This document shows, one piece after another, positions 17,447 through 25,652 of a stretch of 64,000 bases of DNA. Numbering within the stretch: the stretch's first letter is position 1; every line of letters begins with the position of its first letter. Source of the stretch: Micromonospora_G sp044901685 (GTDB taxonomy: Bacteria; Actinomycetota; Actinomycetes; Mycobacteriales; Micromonosporaceae); NCBI RefSeq assembly GCF_044901685.1, contig NZ_JBJDPS010000006.1, forward strand, positions 186,001 to 250,000, written 5' to 3'. A program made the position numbers and the translations under genes. A model generated the notes under the pieces. That model searched no databases. It saw only the letters and a list, made by a program, of their open reading frames with translations, and was not told the origin of the DNA.

Positions 17447-19357
17447 GTGTGCGGCATCGCGGGAGTCCTTCGGTTCGCCTCAGGCGGCGGCAGCGTGCCC
17501 GGCGTAGACGAGATTCGGGCGGTCACCGCCGCGCTGGCCCACCGCGGCCCGGACGGCGGAAATATCTGGCACCGACGCGCGATCACGCTCGGACACCGGC
17601 GGCTGAGCATCCTCGACCTCACCGAGCACGGCACGCAGCCGATGACCCGCGACCACCTGACGCTCGTCTACAACGGAGAGCTGTACAACTTCACCGACCT
17701 GCGCAGCCACCTACAACGCCGCCACCGCTTCCAGTCCGGCACCGACACCGAAGTCGTCCTGCGCGCGTGGCAGCAGTGGGGACCCGCCGCCCTCGACCGG
17801 TTCGACGGCATGTTCGCCTTCGCCCTCTGGGACGACCGCGCCCGGCAACTGCACCTCGTGCGGGACCGGCTCGGCGTCAAGCCGCTGTACTACCACCGCG
17901 GCAACGGGTTCCTCGCCTTCGCCTCCGAAATCGAAGCCCTCCTGCGCTGCCCCCAGGTACCACGCCGACCGGACCTGGACGCCTTCCACTCGCAACTGCT
18001 GTGCTCGTCCACGCTCCAGGTCGACCGGCAGCTCACCCTCGTCGACCAGGTACACGCCCTACCGCCCGCCACCCACCTCACCCTCGACCACGACGGATCC
18101 GAAGCCACCCACACGTACTGGCAGCTCCCCACCCAGACCACCGGACAACGTCCGGCCGACGCCCCGCCAGCGCCCACTGAACTGAACGCCCTGTTCCAGC
18201 GCAGTGTGACCAGCATGCTCGTGGCGGACGTCCCGGTCGCCGCCTTCCTCAGCGGCGGCCTGGACTCCAGCGCCATCACCGCCACAGCCGCCGCCACCGG
18301 CCCGCTCACCGCCATCACCCTCACCCTCACCCACACCACCGCAGGGTGCCGGCCGGCCAGCGACACCGCCAACGCCGACCTGCGTTTCAGCAAGCTGCTC
18401 GCCGCGCACACCGACCGGATCACCCACCGCATCGCCGCCCGCCCGAGCACGGTCACTCTCGACGACGTCGATGCGGTCTGCGACCTCGCGGCGATCGGCG
18501 ACGACGTACGGCACGTCAGCATCGCGCACAACTACCGGATGGTCCGAAACCTCGGATTCAAGGTCGTGCTCAACGGACAAGGCGCCGACGAAACCATGGC
18601 CGGCTACGTCAGCCTGCCCACCTTCGTTAACCACATCCTCGACCTACGCCAGCCGTCCACCGCCACCATCACCTCACTGCCCGGCTCCCGGGAGACCATC
18701 GGACTGACCCCCGAAGTCCTCGCCCACCGCGCACGGATGCACGAGCGTGTTCTCGACTTCCACGCCGGACTACCCGGCACCCCGCTGGAACGCGCTCATC
18801 GGCTGCTCGTGCACACCCAGCTCAACCGGGTCGTGCAGTTCGAGGACCACCTCAGCATGCGCTCCGGGGTGGAGAGCCGGGTGCCGTTCCTCGACCACCA
18901 CCTCGTCGAGTGGTGCTTCACGCTGCCCTTCGAACACCACGTCGACCGCCACACCCGGCAAGGCAAAGCGATCCTGCGCGCCGCGCTCGCCGGGATGCTC
19001 CCGGCCGCGCTGCTGGCACGGCCGAAGCAGGTCTTCCCCCACCCTGAACCGGCCACGCTGCATCGGAGTCTCGCCGCGCTCGTTCGCCTCCACGCCGCCG
19101 AGCTGCACGCCGACCCGCTCGTCAACCACCTCTTCACCCTGCCGCCCGGCAGCAGACTGTCCGCCCTCCCGACCAAGACGCTCTGGCTGCTACTGACCAC
19201 CTGGAGATGGCACCACATACTCCAACGCCCCCGCCCCCGCCCCGCCAGCCAGCAGCCGACAACGAGCGAAGCTACCGACCCCGACCTCAACTCCCACGGC
19301 ACTTCAGCCCGCCGCGTACCCGCACCCAGGGGCGCCGATGAAAGGACCCAACGGTGA
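17447..19357 (+). CDS. asnB: Asparagine synthetase B-type amidotransferase
   Basis: 636 residues from GTG 17447, two bases after the NRPS stop. Cys2 (MCGIAG) provides the N-terminal glutaminase nucleophile; RGPDG (~33), VYNGELYNF and GTDTEVVL complete the class II glutamine amidotransferase domain. The synthetase domain has the pyrophosphatase loop SGGLDSSAI (~269) and the later GVESRVPFLDH and GKAILRAAL segments. The reaction is ATP-dependent amidation of a carboxylate with ammonia from glutamine. Retention of Cys2 argues against a beta-lactam synthetase, in which the glutaminase is dead. In this operon it may make an Asn-type precursor or amidate the finished peptide. The C-terminal ~45 residues are Pro/Arg-rich and poorly conserved-looking. 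The stop overlaps the next start (GTGA). Confidence 0.92.
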   Translation: MCGIAGVLRFASGGGSVPGVDEIRAVTAALAHRGPDGGNIWHRRAITLGHRRLSILDLTEHGTQPMTRDHLTLVYNGELYNFTDLRSHLQRRHRFQSGTDTEVVLRAWQQWGPAALDRFDGMFAFALWDDRARQLHLVRDRLGVKPLYYHRGNGFLAFASEIEALLRCPQVPRRPDLDAFHSQLLCSSTLQVDRQLTLVDQVHALPPATHLTLDHDGSEATHTYWQLPTQTTGQRPADAPPAPTELNALFQRSVTSMLVADVPVAAFLSGGLDSSAITATAAATGPLTAITLTLTHTTAGCRPASDTANADLRFSKLLAAHTDRITHRIAARPSTVTLDDVDAVCDLAAIGDDVRHVSIAHNYRMVRNLGFKVVLNGQGADETMAGYVSLPTFVNHILDLRQPSTATITSLPGSRETIGLTPEVLAHRARMHERVLDFHAGLPGTPLERAHRLLVHTQLNRVVQFEDHLSMRSGVESRVPFLDHHLVEWCFTLPFEHHVDRHTRQGKAILRAALAGMLPAALLARPKQVFPHPEPATLHRSLAALVRLHAAELHADPLVNHLFTLPPGSRLSALPTKTLWLLLTTWRWHHILQRPRPRPASQQPTTSEATDPDLNSHGTSARRVPAPRGADERTQR

Positions 19358-20322
19358 CGACGCAGACCCTCCCCGACCAGATCACCGTCCAACGGATCGC
19401 CGGCCACATCGGCGCCGAGATCCAGGGCGTCGACCTTTCCCAGCCGCTGAACGACGACGTCATCTCGACCATCCGCGCGGCACTGCTCGCCCACAAGGTG
19501 ATCTTCTTCCGCGACCAGCAACTGACCCACGCAGAACACATCGCCCTCGCCCGCCGGTTCGGCGAGCTCACACGCCGTCCCGGGGCCAAGCACGGCGTCC
19601 ACCCCAAGGGCTTCCCGCAGATCCTCACCATCGACCCCGACGCCGAAGACGCGCGGTACGGGCGCGACTTCGAGGAGCGGTACCGCCAGAAGTGGACCTC
19701 CTACACCGCGGGCTGGCACACCGACCTCACCCCCGCGGTGAACCCGCCGGCCGCCTCGATCCTGCGCGCCGAAACGGTCCCACCCTTCGGGGGAGACACC
19801 CAGTGGACCAACCTCGTCGCGGCGTACAACGGCCTCTCCGAGCCGATGCGCAACCTCGTCGACGGACTCCGGGCCGAGCACACCTTCTTCGCCGGCTGCC
19901 AGATGCACCCCGCCGACCCCGAGGACATCGCGATCCGCAAGATGAACCGCGACGACCCGCAAGTCTCACTCCACCCCGTGGTCCGGGTCCACCCCGAGAC
20001 CGGCGAGCGGGCACTGTTCGTCCACCCGGCCTCCGTCAGCCGGATTCCCGACCTCAGCCCCGCCGAGAGCGCCAAGCTCCTCGACCTGCTCTTCGCCCAG
20101 ATCATCCGCCCCGAGTACACCGTGCGGTTCACCTGGCGACCCGGCAGCGTCGCCATGTGGGACAACCGCGCGACCGCCCACCTCGCCGCCACCGACCTGT
20201 CCCACCTCGACGTACGGCGAACGATGTACCGGGTGACCATCCTCGGCGACCGCCCCACCGGTCCCGACGGATTCACCTCCGAGATCATCGCCGGCGAACC
20301 ACTCGCCGCGTTCGAGGATTGA
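19354..20322 (+). CDS. TauD/TfdA-family Fe(II)/2-oxoglutarate dioxygenase 2
   Basis: 322 residues from GTG 19354, overlapping the AsnB stop by 4 bp, so translation is coupled. It is a paralogue of the dioxygenase at 8520 with the same landmarks: VIFFRDQQLTHAEHIALARRFG, His122-x-Asp124 (GWHTDLTP), distal His276 (ATAHLAA) and an Arg in VRRTMYRV. The segments HPVVRVHPETGERALFV and GGDTQWTNLVAAY are nearly identical in both copies. The main differences are the ~100-115 loop and the region after FFAG (YRMVAHDP versus CQMHPADP), which may reflect different substrates or different positions on one substrate. It is the last gene before a strong inverted repeat. Confidence 0.92.
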   Translation: MTTQTLPDQITVQRIAGHIGAEIQGVDLSQPLNDDVISTIRAALLAHKVIFFRDQQLTHAEHIALARRFGELTRRPGAKHGVHPKGFPQILTIDPDAEDARYGRDFEERYRQKWTSYTAGWHTDLTPAVNPPAASILRAETVPPFGGDTQWTNLVAAYNGLSEPMRNLVDGLRAEHTFFAGCQMHPADPEDIAIRKMNRDDPQVSLHPVVRVHPETGERALFVHPASVSRIPDLSPAESAKLLDLLFAQIIRPEYTVRFTWRPGSVAMWDNRATAHLAATDLSHLDVRRTMYRVTILGDRPTGPDGFTSEIIAGEPLAAFED

Positions 20323-20426
20323 GCCCAGCAGCGCCGGCCCGCCCGACCCACGAGCAACTGAGGGACCGCCGTCAACGAGCCAGTCGGCTGCCCCAAGCAT
20401 TCCCCGGCGGGCCGGCGTTGCTGGGC
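20323..20426 (+). terminator. Large inverted repeat ending the NRPS operon
   Basis: The 21-base arm 20323-20343 (starting GCCCAGCAGCGCC) pairs with 20406-20426 (ending GTTGCTGGGC) with one mismatch, around a ~62-nt loop. It begins at the base after the TGA of dioxygenase 2. I read it as the operon terminator, which would leave the IMP dehydrogenase gene to its own promoter in the following 150 bp. Confidence 0.6.
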
Positions 20427-20578
20427 CGAACCGCGGCCCGACCCAAGCCCTGGCGAGATCCGCCCTGATACGGCAGGCGGCTGCGGCAACACCCACAGGA
20501 ATCAGCGGTCCAACAGGCACCGACTGATAACCTGCCGCAACCGCCAAACGCACATAGCTCGCGGAACAAGGAGATCGC

Positions 20579-22081
20579 GTGAAAATCCTCGACGAAACTT
20601 CCCGGACGCTCAACGAATATCTGCTCGTCCCCAACCTCACCACCGAGGACTGCACACCCGGGAATGTCGACCTCAGCGCACCGCTGGTACGGCACCGCCT
20701 CGGCGAACAGTCGCCGATCCGGATCGCAGTCCCCCTGGTCAGTGCCATCATGGGAGCGGTCTCCTCGCCCCGCATGACGATCTCGCTCGCGCAGTGCGGA
20801 GGGCTCGGCTTCATCCATCACAACCAACCAATCACCGCCCAGGCGGAGATGGTCAGCAACGTCAAGCAACACAAGGCCGGATTCCGGCACAGCGACATCA
20901 ACATCAAACCAACCGCGACGCTCGGCGAGGTCGCCGGACTTCTACAGGCAGCAGAGCGCGACATCGCCGCAGTCACCGACGACGGCACGCCTCATGGAAC
21001 CTTCCTCGGGCTAATCTCCACCCGCGACTTTCACCCCAAGCGCCACGACCTCAACGACTCTGTCGAATCGCGCATGCAGCCCGCCAAGTCCCTCGTCGTG
21101 GCCGACCCGTCGATCTCACTCTCCCAAGCCAACGCGATGATCTGGGACAACCGCATCGACGTTCTTCCCGTGGTCGCCGACAGTGGGAGACTTGAGTCAA
21201 TCGTCCTGCGTCGCGACTACGAACTCCATAAGACTTTCCAAAACGAAACGATCGACAGCGACAAGCGGTTTCGAGTCGGAGCAGGCGTCAATACCCACGA
21301 CTACAAGGAACGCATCCCGGCCCTCGTTCGGGCCGGAGTCGACGTCCTGTGCATCGATTCATCTGACGGATACTCCGTCTGGCAGCGCAACACGCTCCAA
21401 TACGTCAAGGGCGAATTCGGAGATCAAGCCCGTATCGGAGCCGGCAACGTCGTCGATGGACGAGCCTTCCGCTACCTCGCCGACGCGGGAGCCGATTTCA
21501 TCAAAGTCGGGATCGGCGGCGGCTCCATCTGCATCACCCGAGACCAAAAAGGAATCGGCCGCGGCCAGGCGTCGGCGCTGATAGACGTCGTGGCCGAGCG
21601 TGACGCCTACGCCAAGGAAACCGGCGTCTACATCCCAATCTGTTGCGATGGCGGGCTGCTGAGCGACTACCACATGGCGATCGCGTTCGCGCTGGGCACA
21701 GATTTCATCATGCTTGGCCGCTACTTCGCCCGCTTCACAGAGAGCCCTTCAAAGCTGGTTCGCGTCAACGGCCAGCTCTATAAGGAGTACTGGGGCGAAG
21801 GCTCTCAGCGGGCCCGAAACTGGTCCCGCTACGACCAGGGCGGCGAGCAGCAGCTCGTCTTCGAGGAAGGCGTCGACGGCTACGTGCCCTACGCGGGCAG
21901 CATGTACGACACCGTCAGAATGACCATCGCCAAGCTCAAAGCAACAATGATCAGCTGCGGCTCGACGACGCTGAGCAGCTTCCACGAGAACGCTGTGCTC
22001 GTTCCCGTCTCGCATCAGAGCTACCTACAGAACACGTCCGAAATCCAACTCCGTGACCGTCCGAGCGACGCAGAACGGTAA
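20579..22081 (+). CDS. guaB: IMP dehydrogenase, Tritrichomonas-like type
   Basis: 500 residues from GTG 20579, preceded by AAGGAG. It oxidises IMP to XMP with NAD+, the committed step to guanine nucleotides. The barrel carries the catalytic loop GGGSICITR with Cys318, the flap Arg417-Tyr418 (NWSRYD), and a two-CBS insertion (~95-220). Long stretches (TDDGTPHG, DVLCIDSSDG, FIMLGRYFARFTESP, EGVDGYVPYAG) match the Tritrichomonas foetus/trypanosomatid-type lineage I remember, rather than the usual actinobacterial GuaB. Lys309 and Glu430 occupy the positions linked to mycophenolic acid resistance in prokaryotic-type enzymes. It sits directly after the NRPS operon, so it is either a resistance copy of a target or an enzyme modifying a purine-like moiety. 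Confidence 0.93.
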   Translation: MKILDETSRTLNEYLLVPNLTTEDCTPGNVDLSAPLVRHRLGEQSPIRIAVPLVSAIMGAVSSPRMTISLAQCGGLGFIHHNQPITAQAEMVSNVKQHKAGFRHSDINIKPTATLGEVAGLLQAAERDIAAVTDDGTPHGTFLGLISTRDFHPKRHDLNDSVESRMQPAKSLVVADPSISLSQANAMIWDNRIDVLPVVADSGRLESIVLRRDYELHKTFQNETIDSDKRFRVGAGVNTHDYKERIPALVRAGVDVLCIDSSDGYSVWQRNTLQYVKGEFGDQARIGAGNVVDGRAFRYLADAGADFIKVGIGGGSICITRDQKGIGRGQASALIDVVAERDAYAKETGVYIPICCDGGLLSDYHMAIAFALGTDFIMLGRYFARFTESPSKLVRVNGQLYKEYWGEGSQRARNWSRYDQGGEQQLVFEEGVDGYVPYAGSMYDTVRMTIAKLKATMISCGSTTLSSFHENAVLVPVSHQSYLQNTSEIQLRDRPSDAER

Positions 22082-22105
22082 ACGCTACGATCGCGGTTGC
22101 CAGGG

Positions 22106-22122
22106 CCGGCTATTGCAGCCGG
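22106..22122 (+). terminator. Short hairpin after the IMPDH gene
   Basis: CCGGCT and AGCCGG flank a 5-nt loop 25 bp past the IMPDH stop. The arms are short and there is no U-run, so a terminator role is only possible. Confidence 0.3.
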
Positions 22123-22291
22123 TCCGGGCGCAGTACCCTACGGCCCCAAGCGCTCGTCCCCGCACATAATCGCTTAGGCTAGGGAAATACGGCCAGGGTC
22201 GCCCAGACCACAAGGAGCGATCCGAAGCCTCTTGGCGATGGAAACGGTGCTGTCCCGGTGAATGGGGCTTAAGTAGACCCAGGAGCACAAG

Positions 22292-23230
22292 ATGGCTGGA
22301 ACACCTCTTCTCACTATGGTATATCGACCGGACGACTTCGCACCAATGTATCTACGTGACGCGACTGAAGAACTATTGTCTGTGTCCAGCGATGCAGCAG
22401 AACGGGCTGGGTTCCGGTTCCGAATCCTGCCCGCCGGCGAACTGTTACCGGCCAGCGCCAGCCGTCCCCAATTATGGCATCAGGGCGAGGACCTTTTGCA
22501 AACGCGGCAATTTTTTCAAGTTGACGACTTCAGCTGGGACCCCCAAACAGGACACCATCTCAAGGCCGTGCGCCGCGTCGTGCAGGCAAGCGATTCCATC
22601 CTGCTAAATCAATCGTTCAGAGGCGCCGAGCACCTCGCGACAGACAAGCTCGCCATCGTCCAGTACGCTACTCGGATGGGACTGCATACTCCTGCCACTG
22701 TAGCAATCCCATTTGGCCGATATGCGCGCATGGTGTTGCCTCTAGTCGAGCAACAAATCGGATCGGGTCCCTATGTCGTCAAACCCAGAGAGATGGGCAT
22801 GGGCTTTGGTGTTGTCAGGGTGGATGGTATTCAACCACTATCCTCCACGATCGACGTCGTAGGGCAGACAGGGATGGGCTACATCGTTCAACCATTCCTG
22901 GCGAACGCTGGTGACCTCCGCGTTTATGTCATCGAAGGAAGGGTTATCGCAACCCAGCACCGTGTCCCGAAGGCAGGAATGTACCTAGCCAATGTCAGCC
23001 AGGGTGCTACGAGCGCGCCAGATTTGCGAGACCCTGAGGCTGACAGGTTGAGTCTCCAAATCGCGGAAAGCCTCGGCGCCGCTTGTTTACAGGTGGACTG
23101 GCTACTCACCGAGCAGGGCCCCGTGTTGAACGAGTGGAGCACTGGCTTCGGCGGTTTCTCCGCCTTACCCGAACCGCAGCGTACGCGGGTGAGCGATGCG
23201 TTGTTCGGCTGGGCTCGAAGGCTTTACTGA
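22292..23230 (+). CDS. RimK-like ATP-grasp ligase
   Basis: 312 residues; GGAG precedes ATG 22292. The ATP-grasp fold is visible as YVVKPREMGMGFGVVRV (nucleotide-binding Lys and glycine loop), a GYIVQPFLANAGDLRVYVIEGRVI strand pair, the RVPKAGMYLANVSQGA region and the metal-binding CLQVDWL...GPVLNEWSTGFGG end. Family members join a carboxylate to an amine through an acyl phosphate, as in RimK or peptide ligases. The N-terminal ~100 residues are not family-typical. Base composition is visibly lower in G+C than the NRPS genes, suggesting separate acquisition. As the last plus-strand gene before a convergent GNAT, it may add an amino acid to the dipeptide, but membership in the pathway is not proven. 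Confidence 0.82.
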   Translation: MAGTPLLTMVYRPDDFAPMYLRDATEELLSVSSDAAERAGFRFRILPAGELLPASASRPQLWHQGEDLLQTRQFFQVDDFSWDPQTGHHLKAVRRVVQASDSILLNQSFRGAEHLATDKLAIVQYATRMGLHTPATVAIPFGRYARMVLPLVEQQIGSGPYVVKPREMGMGFGVVRVDGIQPLSSTIDVVGQTGMGYIVQPFLANAGDLRVYVIEGRVIATQHRVPKAGMYLANVSQGATSAPDLRDPEADRLSLQIAESLGAACLQVDWLLTEQGPVLNEWSTGFGGFSALPEPQRTRVSDALFGWARRLY

Positions 23231-23368
23231 TCGATAGGCGCATTAGACAGGGGATAGCGAGTCGCGGTCTCCCAGGTGGCTTTCCAGAGGAGTTCGCCGT
23301 TCCACCCCCACGATGGACGATTCCATTTGCCCAGGGCTTGGAGGGTGGTCCTCGGGTTGCCCCGATGG

Positions 23369-23908
23369 TCAGGCACTTTTTGGAAGCGGAAGGACCAGTG
23401 CGTCCAAGAGGGGAGAATCGGGAGTATGGCGGGCAGTCCCTACCTGATGCCACCCCCAGCGCTGATACATCTGCCGAGCATGAGCCGTGGGCATTGCCGT
23501 GAGTACGGCGTACGCCTCGTTGCGTCCGGCGAGCAGACGGTCGTGCATCTGGTGTCCGATTCCTAAGCCTCGCCATTCCTTCAGAAGAACAAGCTCAATC
23601 ACCGCGAACTTTTCAGCATGCAAGATGTGCTCAGGCGGGTCGGATGCCTCGCCGGACCACCATCGTCCGGCAGCGAAGGGCAATCCGAACGAAAATCCAA
23701 GAACCTTCTCGCCCCTGCGGGCCACAACGAAGGAGAAGCCTGGGTGAGTTGCCTGTCGACGGGTGCGATCCGCGAACGCGTCGGCAGACCACAGGCTCCC
23801 GGAGTTGTACGGCGGTTCGGCATAGACCGCAAGATAGATGCTGGTCAACTCCGCGAGGCGTAGAACAACAGTGGAGCTGTCCCACGTTTCAAGCTCGAAC
23901 GGTCCCAC
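23369..23908 (-). CDS. GNAT-family N-acetyltransferase
   Basis: 179 residues from GTG 23908, preceded by AGGGAG. The GNAT core is clear: VVARRGEKVLGFSFGLP, the beta4-alpha3 signature KFAVIELVLLKEWRGLGIGHQMHD (with R-G-L-G-I-G) and the C-terminal QMYQRWGWHQVGTARH. It would transfer acetyl from acetyl-CoA to an unknown amine. The start lies inside the 3' end of the XRE regulator gene (20-bp overlap), so the two genes are translationally coupled and this regulator probably controls it. It converges with the ATP-grasp gene and could be a resistance or tailoring enzyme of the neighbouring cluster, or unrelated. Confidence 0.85.
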   Translation of the reverse strand: MGPFELETWDSSTVVLRLAELTSIYLAVYAEPPYNSGSLWSADAFADRTRRQATHPGFSFVVARRGEKVLGFSFGLPFAAGRWWSGEASDPPEHILHAEKFAVIELVLLKEWRGLGIGHQMHDRLLAGRNEAYAVLTAMPTAHARQMYQRWGWHQVGTARHTPDSPLLDALVLPLPKSA

Positions 23909-25334
23909 GCGTACTCCCTATCAGTAGCGTTGACGTCTGGGCCGCCTGCACCCGCTCTCGAAGCTCGATTGCCTCGCCGCGCTGGCGCTGGGACTGCGGT
24001 ACTGCGTGTAGTACCTGGCGAGCGACCGCCAGAACAAATTGTTGGCGCTGATCCACCCCAAGGTAATCAAGCGTCGCACTCGCATGACGAAGCCCATCGC
24101 TGAGACTGCCATCCCGAATTAGGCATCTGGCTCGGTGCAGCTCGATCTGACAACGACCAATCCGTCGGGCCTGGGGGTAGAGACGCAGGGCTAGCTCCTG
24201 AGCGCGGTAAGCAGCGTCGGTCTTTCCCGCCATCGAGTACACAAAGGACTCGGCATGGCGAAGCCGCTGTTCAGGCCAGCCATAGATCGAGTCCTGCTCG
24301 CCGGAGACCGACGACGGCAAGTGTTCGAACGTCAGTCGCAGCGAGTCCAGGGTCTTCTGCGCATCACGAGTACGTCCCAGGAGCGCGAGCGCCTGAGCCT
24401 GTCCACCTAACAGCTCGGCCTTCCCGGCACTCGGCGCGGTCTCATCAGCGAGAGCCAAGGCCCGGTTGGCAAGGTCGAGCAGCACCGGCAACGGCCGTTG
24501 CTGGTAGCTACCCAGTGTGATCTCGTGGCCAGCAACCCATTGCTGCACCGCTGCGTCCGTCGACTCTTCCGCCCGATAACGAGCGAGGCGCCATAGATGA
24601 CGAGCCTCGCGGGCGAATCCAAGGTCGGTACATGCCATAGCCGTCAGGCCGGCGAGCTGCGCCGCCACGGCTGCCAGTGGCTTCGCCGTGCCAGGCGAGG
24701 TCTGTCGGTGTAGCTCTTCCTGCACGGCAGCGAGGTCGGCGGCGAGGTCGGCAACGAGGTATCGCCGCGGGGTCGTGACATAGGCATATCCGTACTCCCA
24801 GGCCGCTTCCTGCCAGCGGTCAACGCCTGCCAGCCCTCGTCCTACGTCCTCGCTTACAGGGCCGAAACCTGTGGCTACGCTGCCGACCGTGCCGGCAAGC
24901 GCGATCAGGACCGTTCGCCGCAGCATCTCGTTAGTGTCACCGCCCTGGACGGGGTTGTCGACCGGACGACGGGCGCCCCCTCGGAGTAGCTCGGCTGAGC
25001 CGGCTGCGGTGGCGGCTGACCGCGCCCGCATAGCAGCAGCGTCCGACACCGCGCGACGCACTACCTCCCTTGCCTGGTCGCGCTTCAGATCATCGACGTG
25101 GTCAAAGGCTTTCATGAGCTCTCCACCTGCGTGAAGATCAACGTCAGCCGCTTCCCAGAACTTGCGCGAAGACCGGCTCCGTCCTGTCTCAAGGTTGGCG
25201 ATGGTGCTGCGCGAGTACCCGAGGGAGCGGCCCAGCTTTTCTTGGGTTTTTCCTGACGCCTTCCGCCATGTAACGAGGAGTCGGCCAAGGTCCTTATGTG
25301 CCTGTGCTACCTGCTCGGCGGTAATCATCGCCAC
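23889..25334 (-). CDS. XRE-family regulator with TPR-like sensor region
   Basis: 481 residues (GTG 25334 or ATG 25328). Residues ~10-70 form an HTH (LVTWRKASGKTQEKLGRSLG, YSRSTIANLETGRSR). A basic hinge follows, then a hydrophobic segment (LRRTVLIALAGTVGSVATGFG) that may be a buried helix rather than a membrane anchor. From ~170 there is a long helical-repeat region with TPR-like spacing (LAQLAGLTAMACTDLGFAREARHLWRLA and similar). This layout is common in actinobacterial cytoplasmic regulators that bind a peptide or small ligand. It overlaps the small gene at 25325 by 10 bp and the downstream GNAT by 20 bp, so the three form an operon. Confidence 0.85.
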   Translation of the reverse strand: MAMITAEQVAQAHKDLGRLLVTWRKASGKTQEKLGRSLGYSRSTIANLETGRSRSSRKFWEAADVDLHAGGELMKAFDHVDDLKRDQAREVVRRAVSDAAAMRARSAATAAGSAELLRGGARRPVDNPVQGGDTNEMLRRTVLIALAGTVGSVATGFGPVSEDVGRGLAGVDRWQEAAWEYGYAYVTTPRRYLVADLAADLAAVQEELHRQTSPGTAKPLAAVAAQLAGLTAMACTDLGFAREARHLWRLARYRAEESTDAAVQQWVAGHEITLGSYQQRPLPVLLDLANRALALADETAPSAGKAELLGGQAQALALLGRTRDAQKTLDSLRLTFEHLPSSVSGEQDSIYGWPEQRLRHAESFVYSMAGKTDAAYRAQELALRLYPQARRIGRCQIELHRARCLIRDGSLSDGLRHASATLDYLGVDQRQQFVLAVARQVLHAVPQSQRQRGEAIELRERVQAAQTSTLLIGSTRGTVRA

Positions 25335-25630
25335 TCCAACCAGGTCAGCCCGTGATCGTCTGTCGTCACCTCGGGCGATGGCAGGCGATCTCCGTCGGCG
25401 CGCTCGGAGCCAAGATCATTACCCAGCGCAGGTTGGAGGTCCACGCTCATAGCGATGCCGCCAGGGGTCATGCGGGCGCCGACCTGCAACCAAATGGTCC
25501 TCAACATCTGACCGCCGGGACATCTGCCGAAGTTGAGTCGTCCGATGTCGTGTCTACCCTGCGAGTAGGTGACCCTGCCAATGATCTCTTGCCCCGAGTG
25601 CAGGCTTGGGCCGAGAGTGGTCGCAGGCAT
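25325..25630 (-). CDS. Hypothetical protein, 101 aa
   Basis: ATG 25630 with AGAGGT close upstream is preferred; GTG 25636 is also in frame. The central part alternates hydrophobic residues (EIIGRVTYSQGRHDIGRLNFGRC, TIWLQVGARMTPGGIAMSVDL), which suggests a beta-rich domain. There is no signal peptide and no known motif. Its 3' end overlaps the start of the XRE regulator by 10 bp, indicating translational coupling. It lies 22 bp downstream of the GGDEF gene on the same strand, so four genes (GGDEF, this, regulator, GNAT) may be one transcript. Confidence 0.6.
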   Translation of the reverse strand: MPATTLGPSLHSGQEIIGRVTYSQGRHDIGRLNFGRCPGGQMLRTIWLQVGARMTPGGIAMSVDLQPALGNDLGSERADGDRLPSPEVTTDDHGLTWLEWR

Positions 25631-25652
25631 CTTCACCTCTCAACTGTCACTG

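Noticed and set aside
17447..19357. Beta-lactam synthetase instead of asparagine synthetase
   Set aside because: Cys2 and the full glutaminase motifs are intact, whereas known beta-lactam synthetases have lost the nucleophile.
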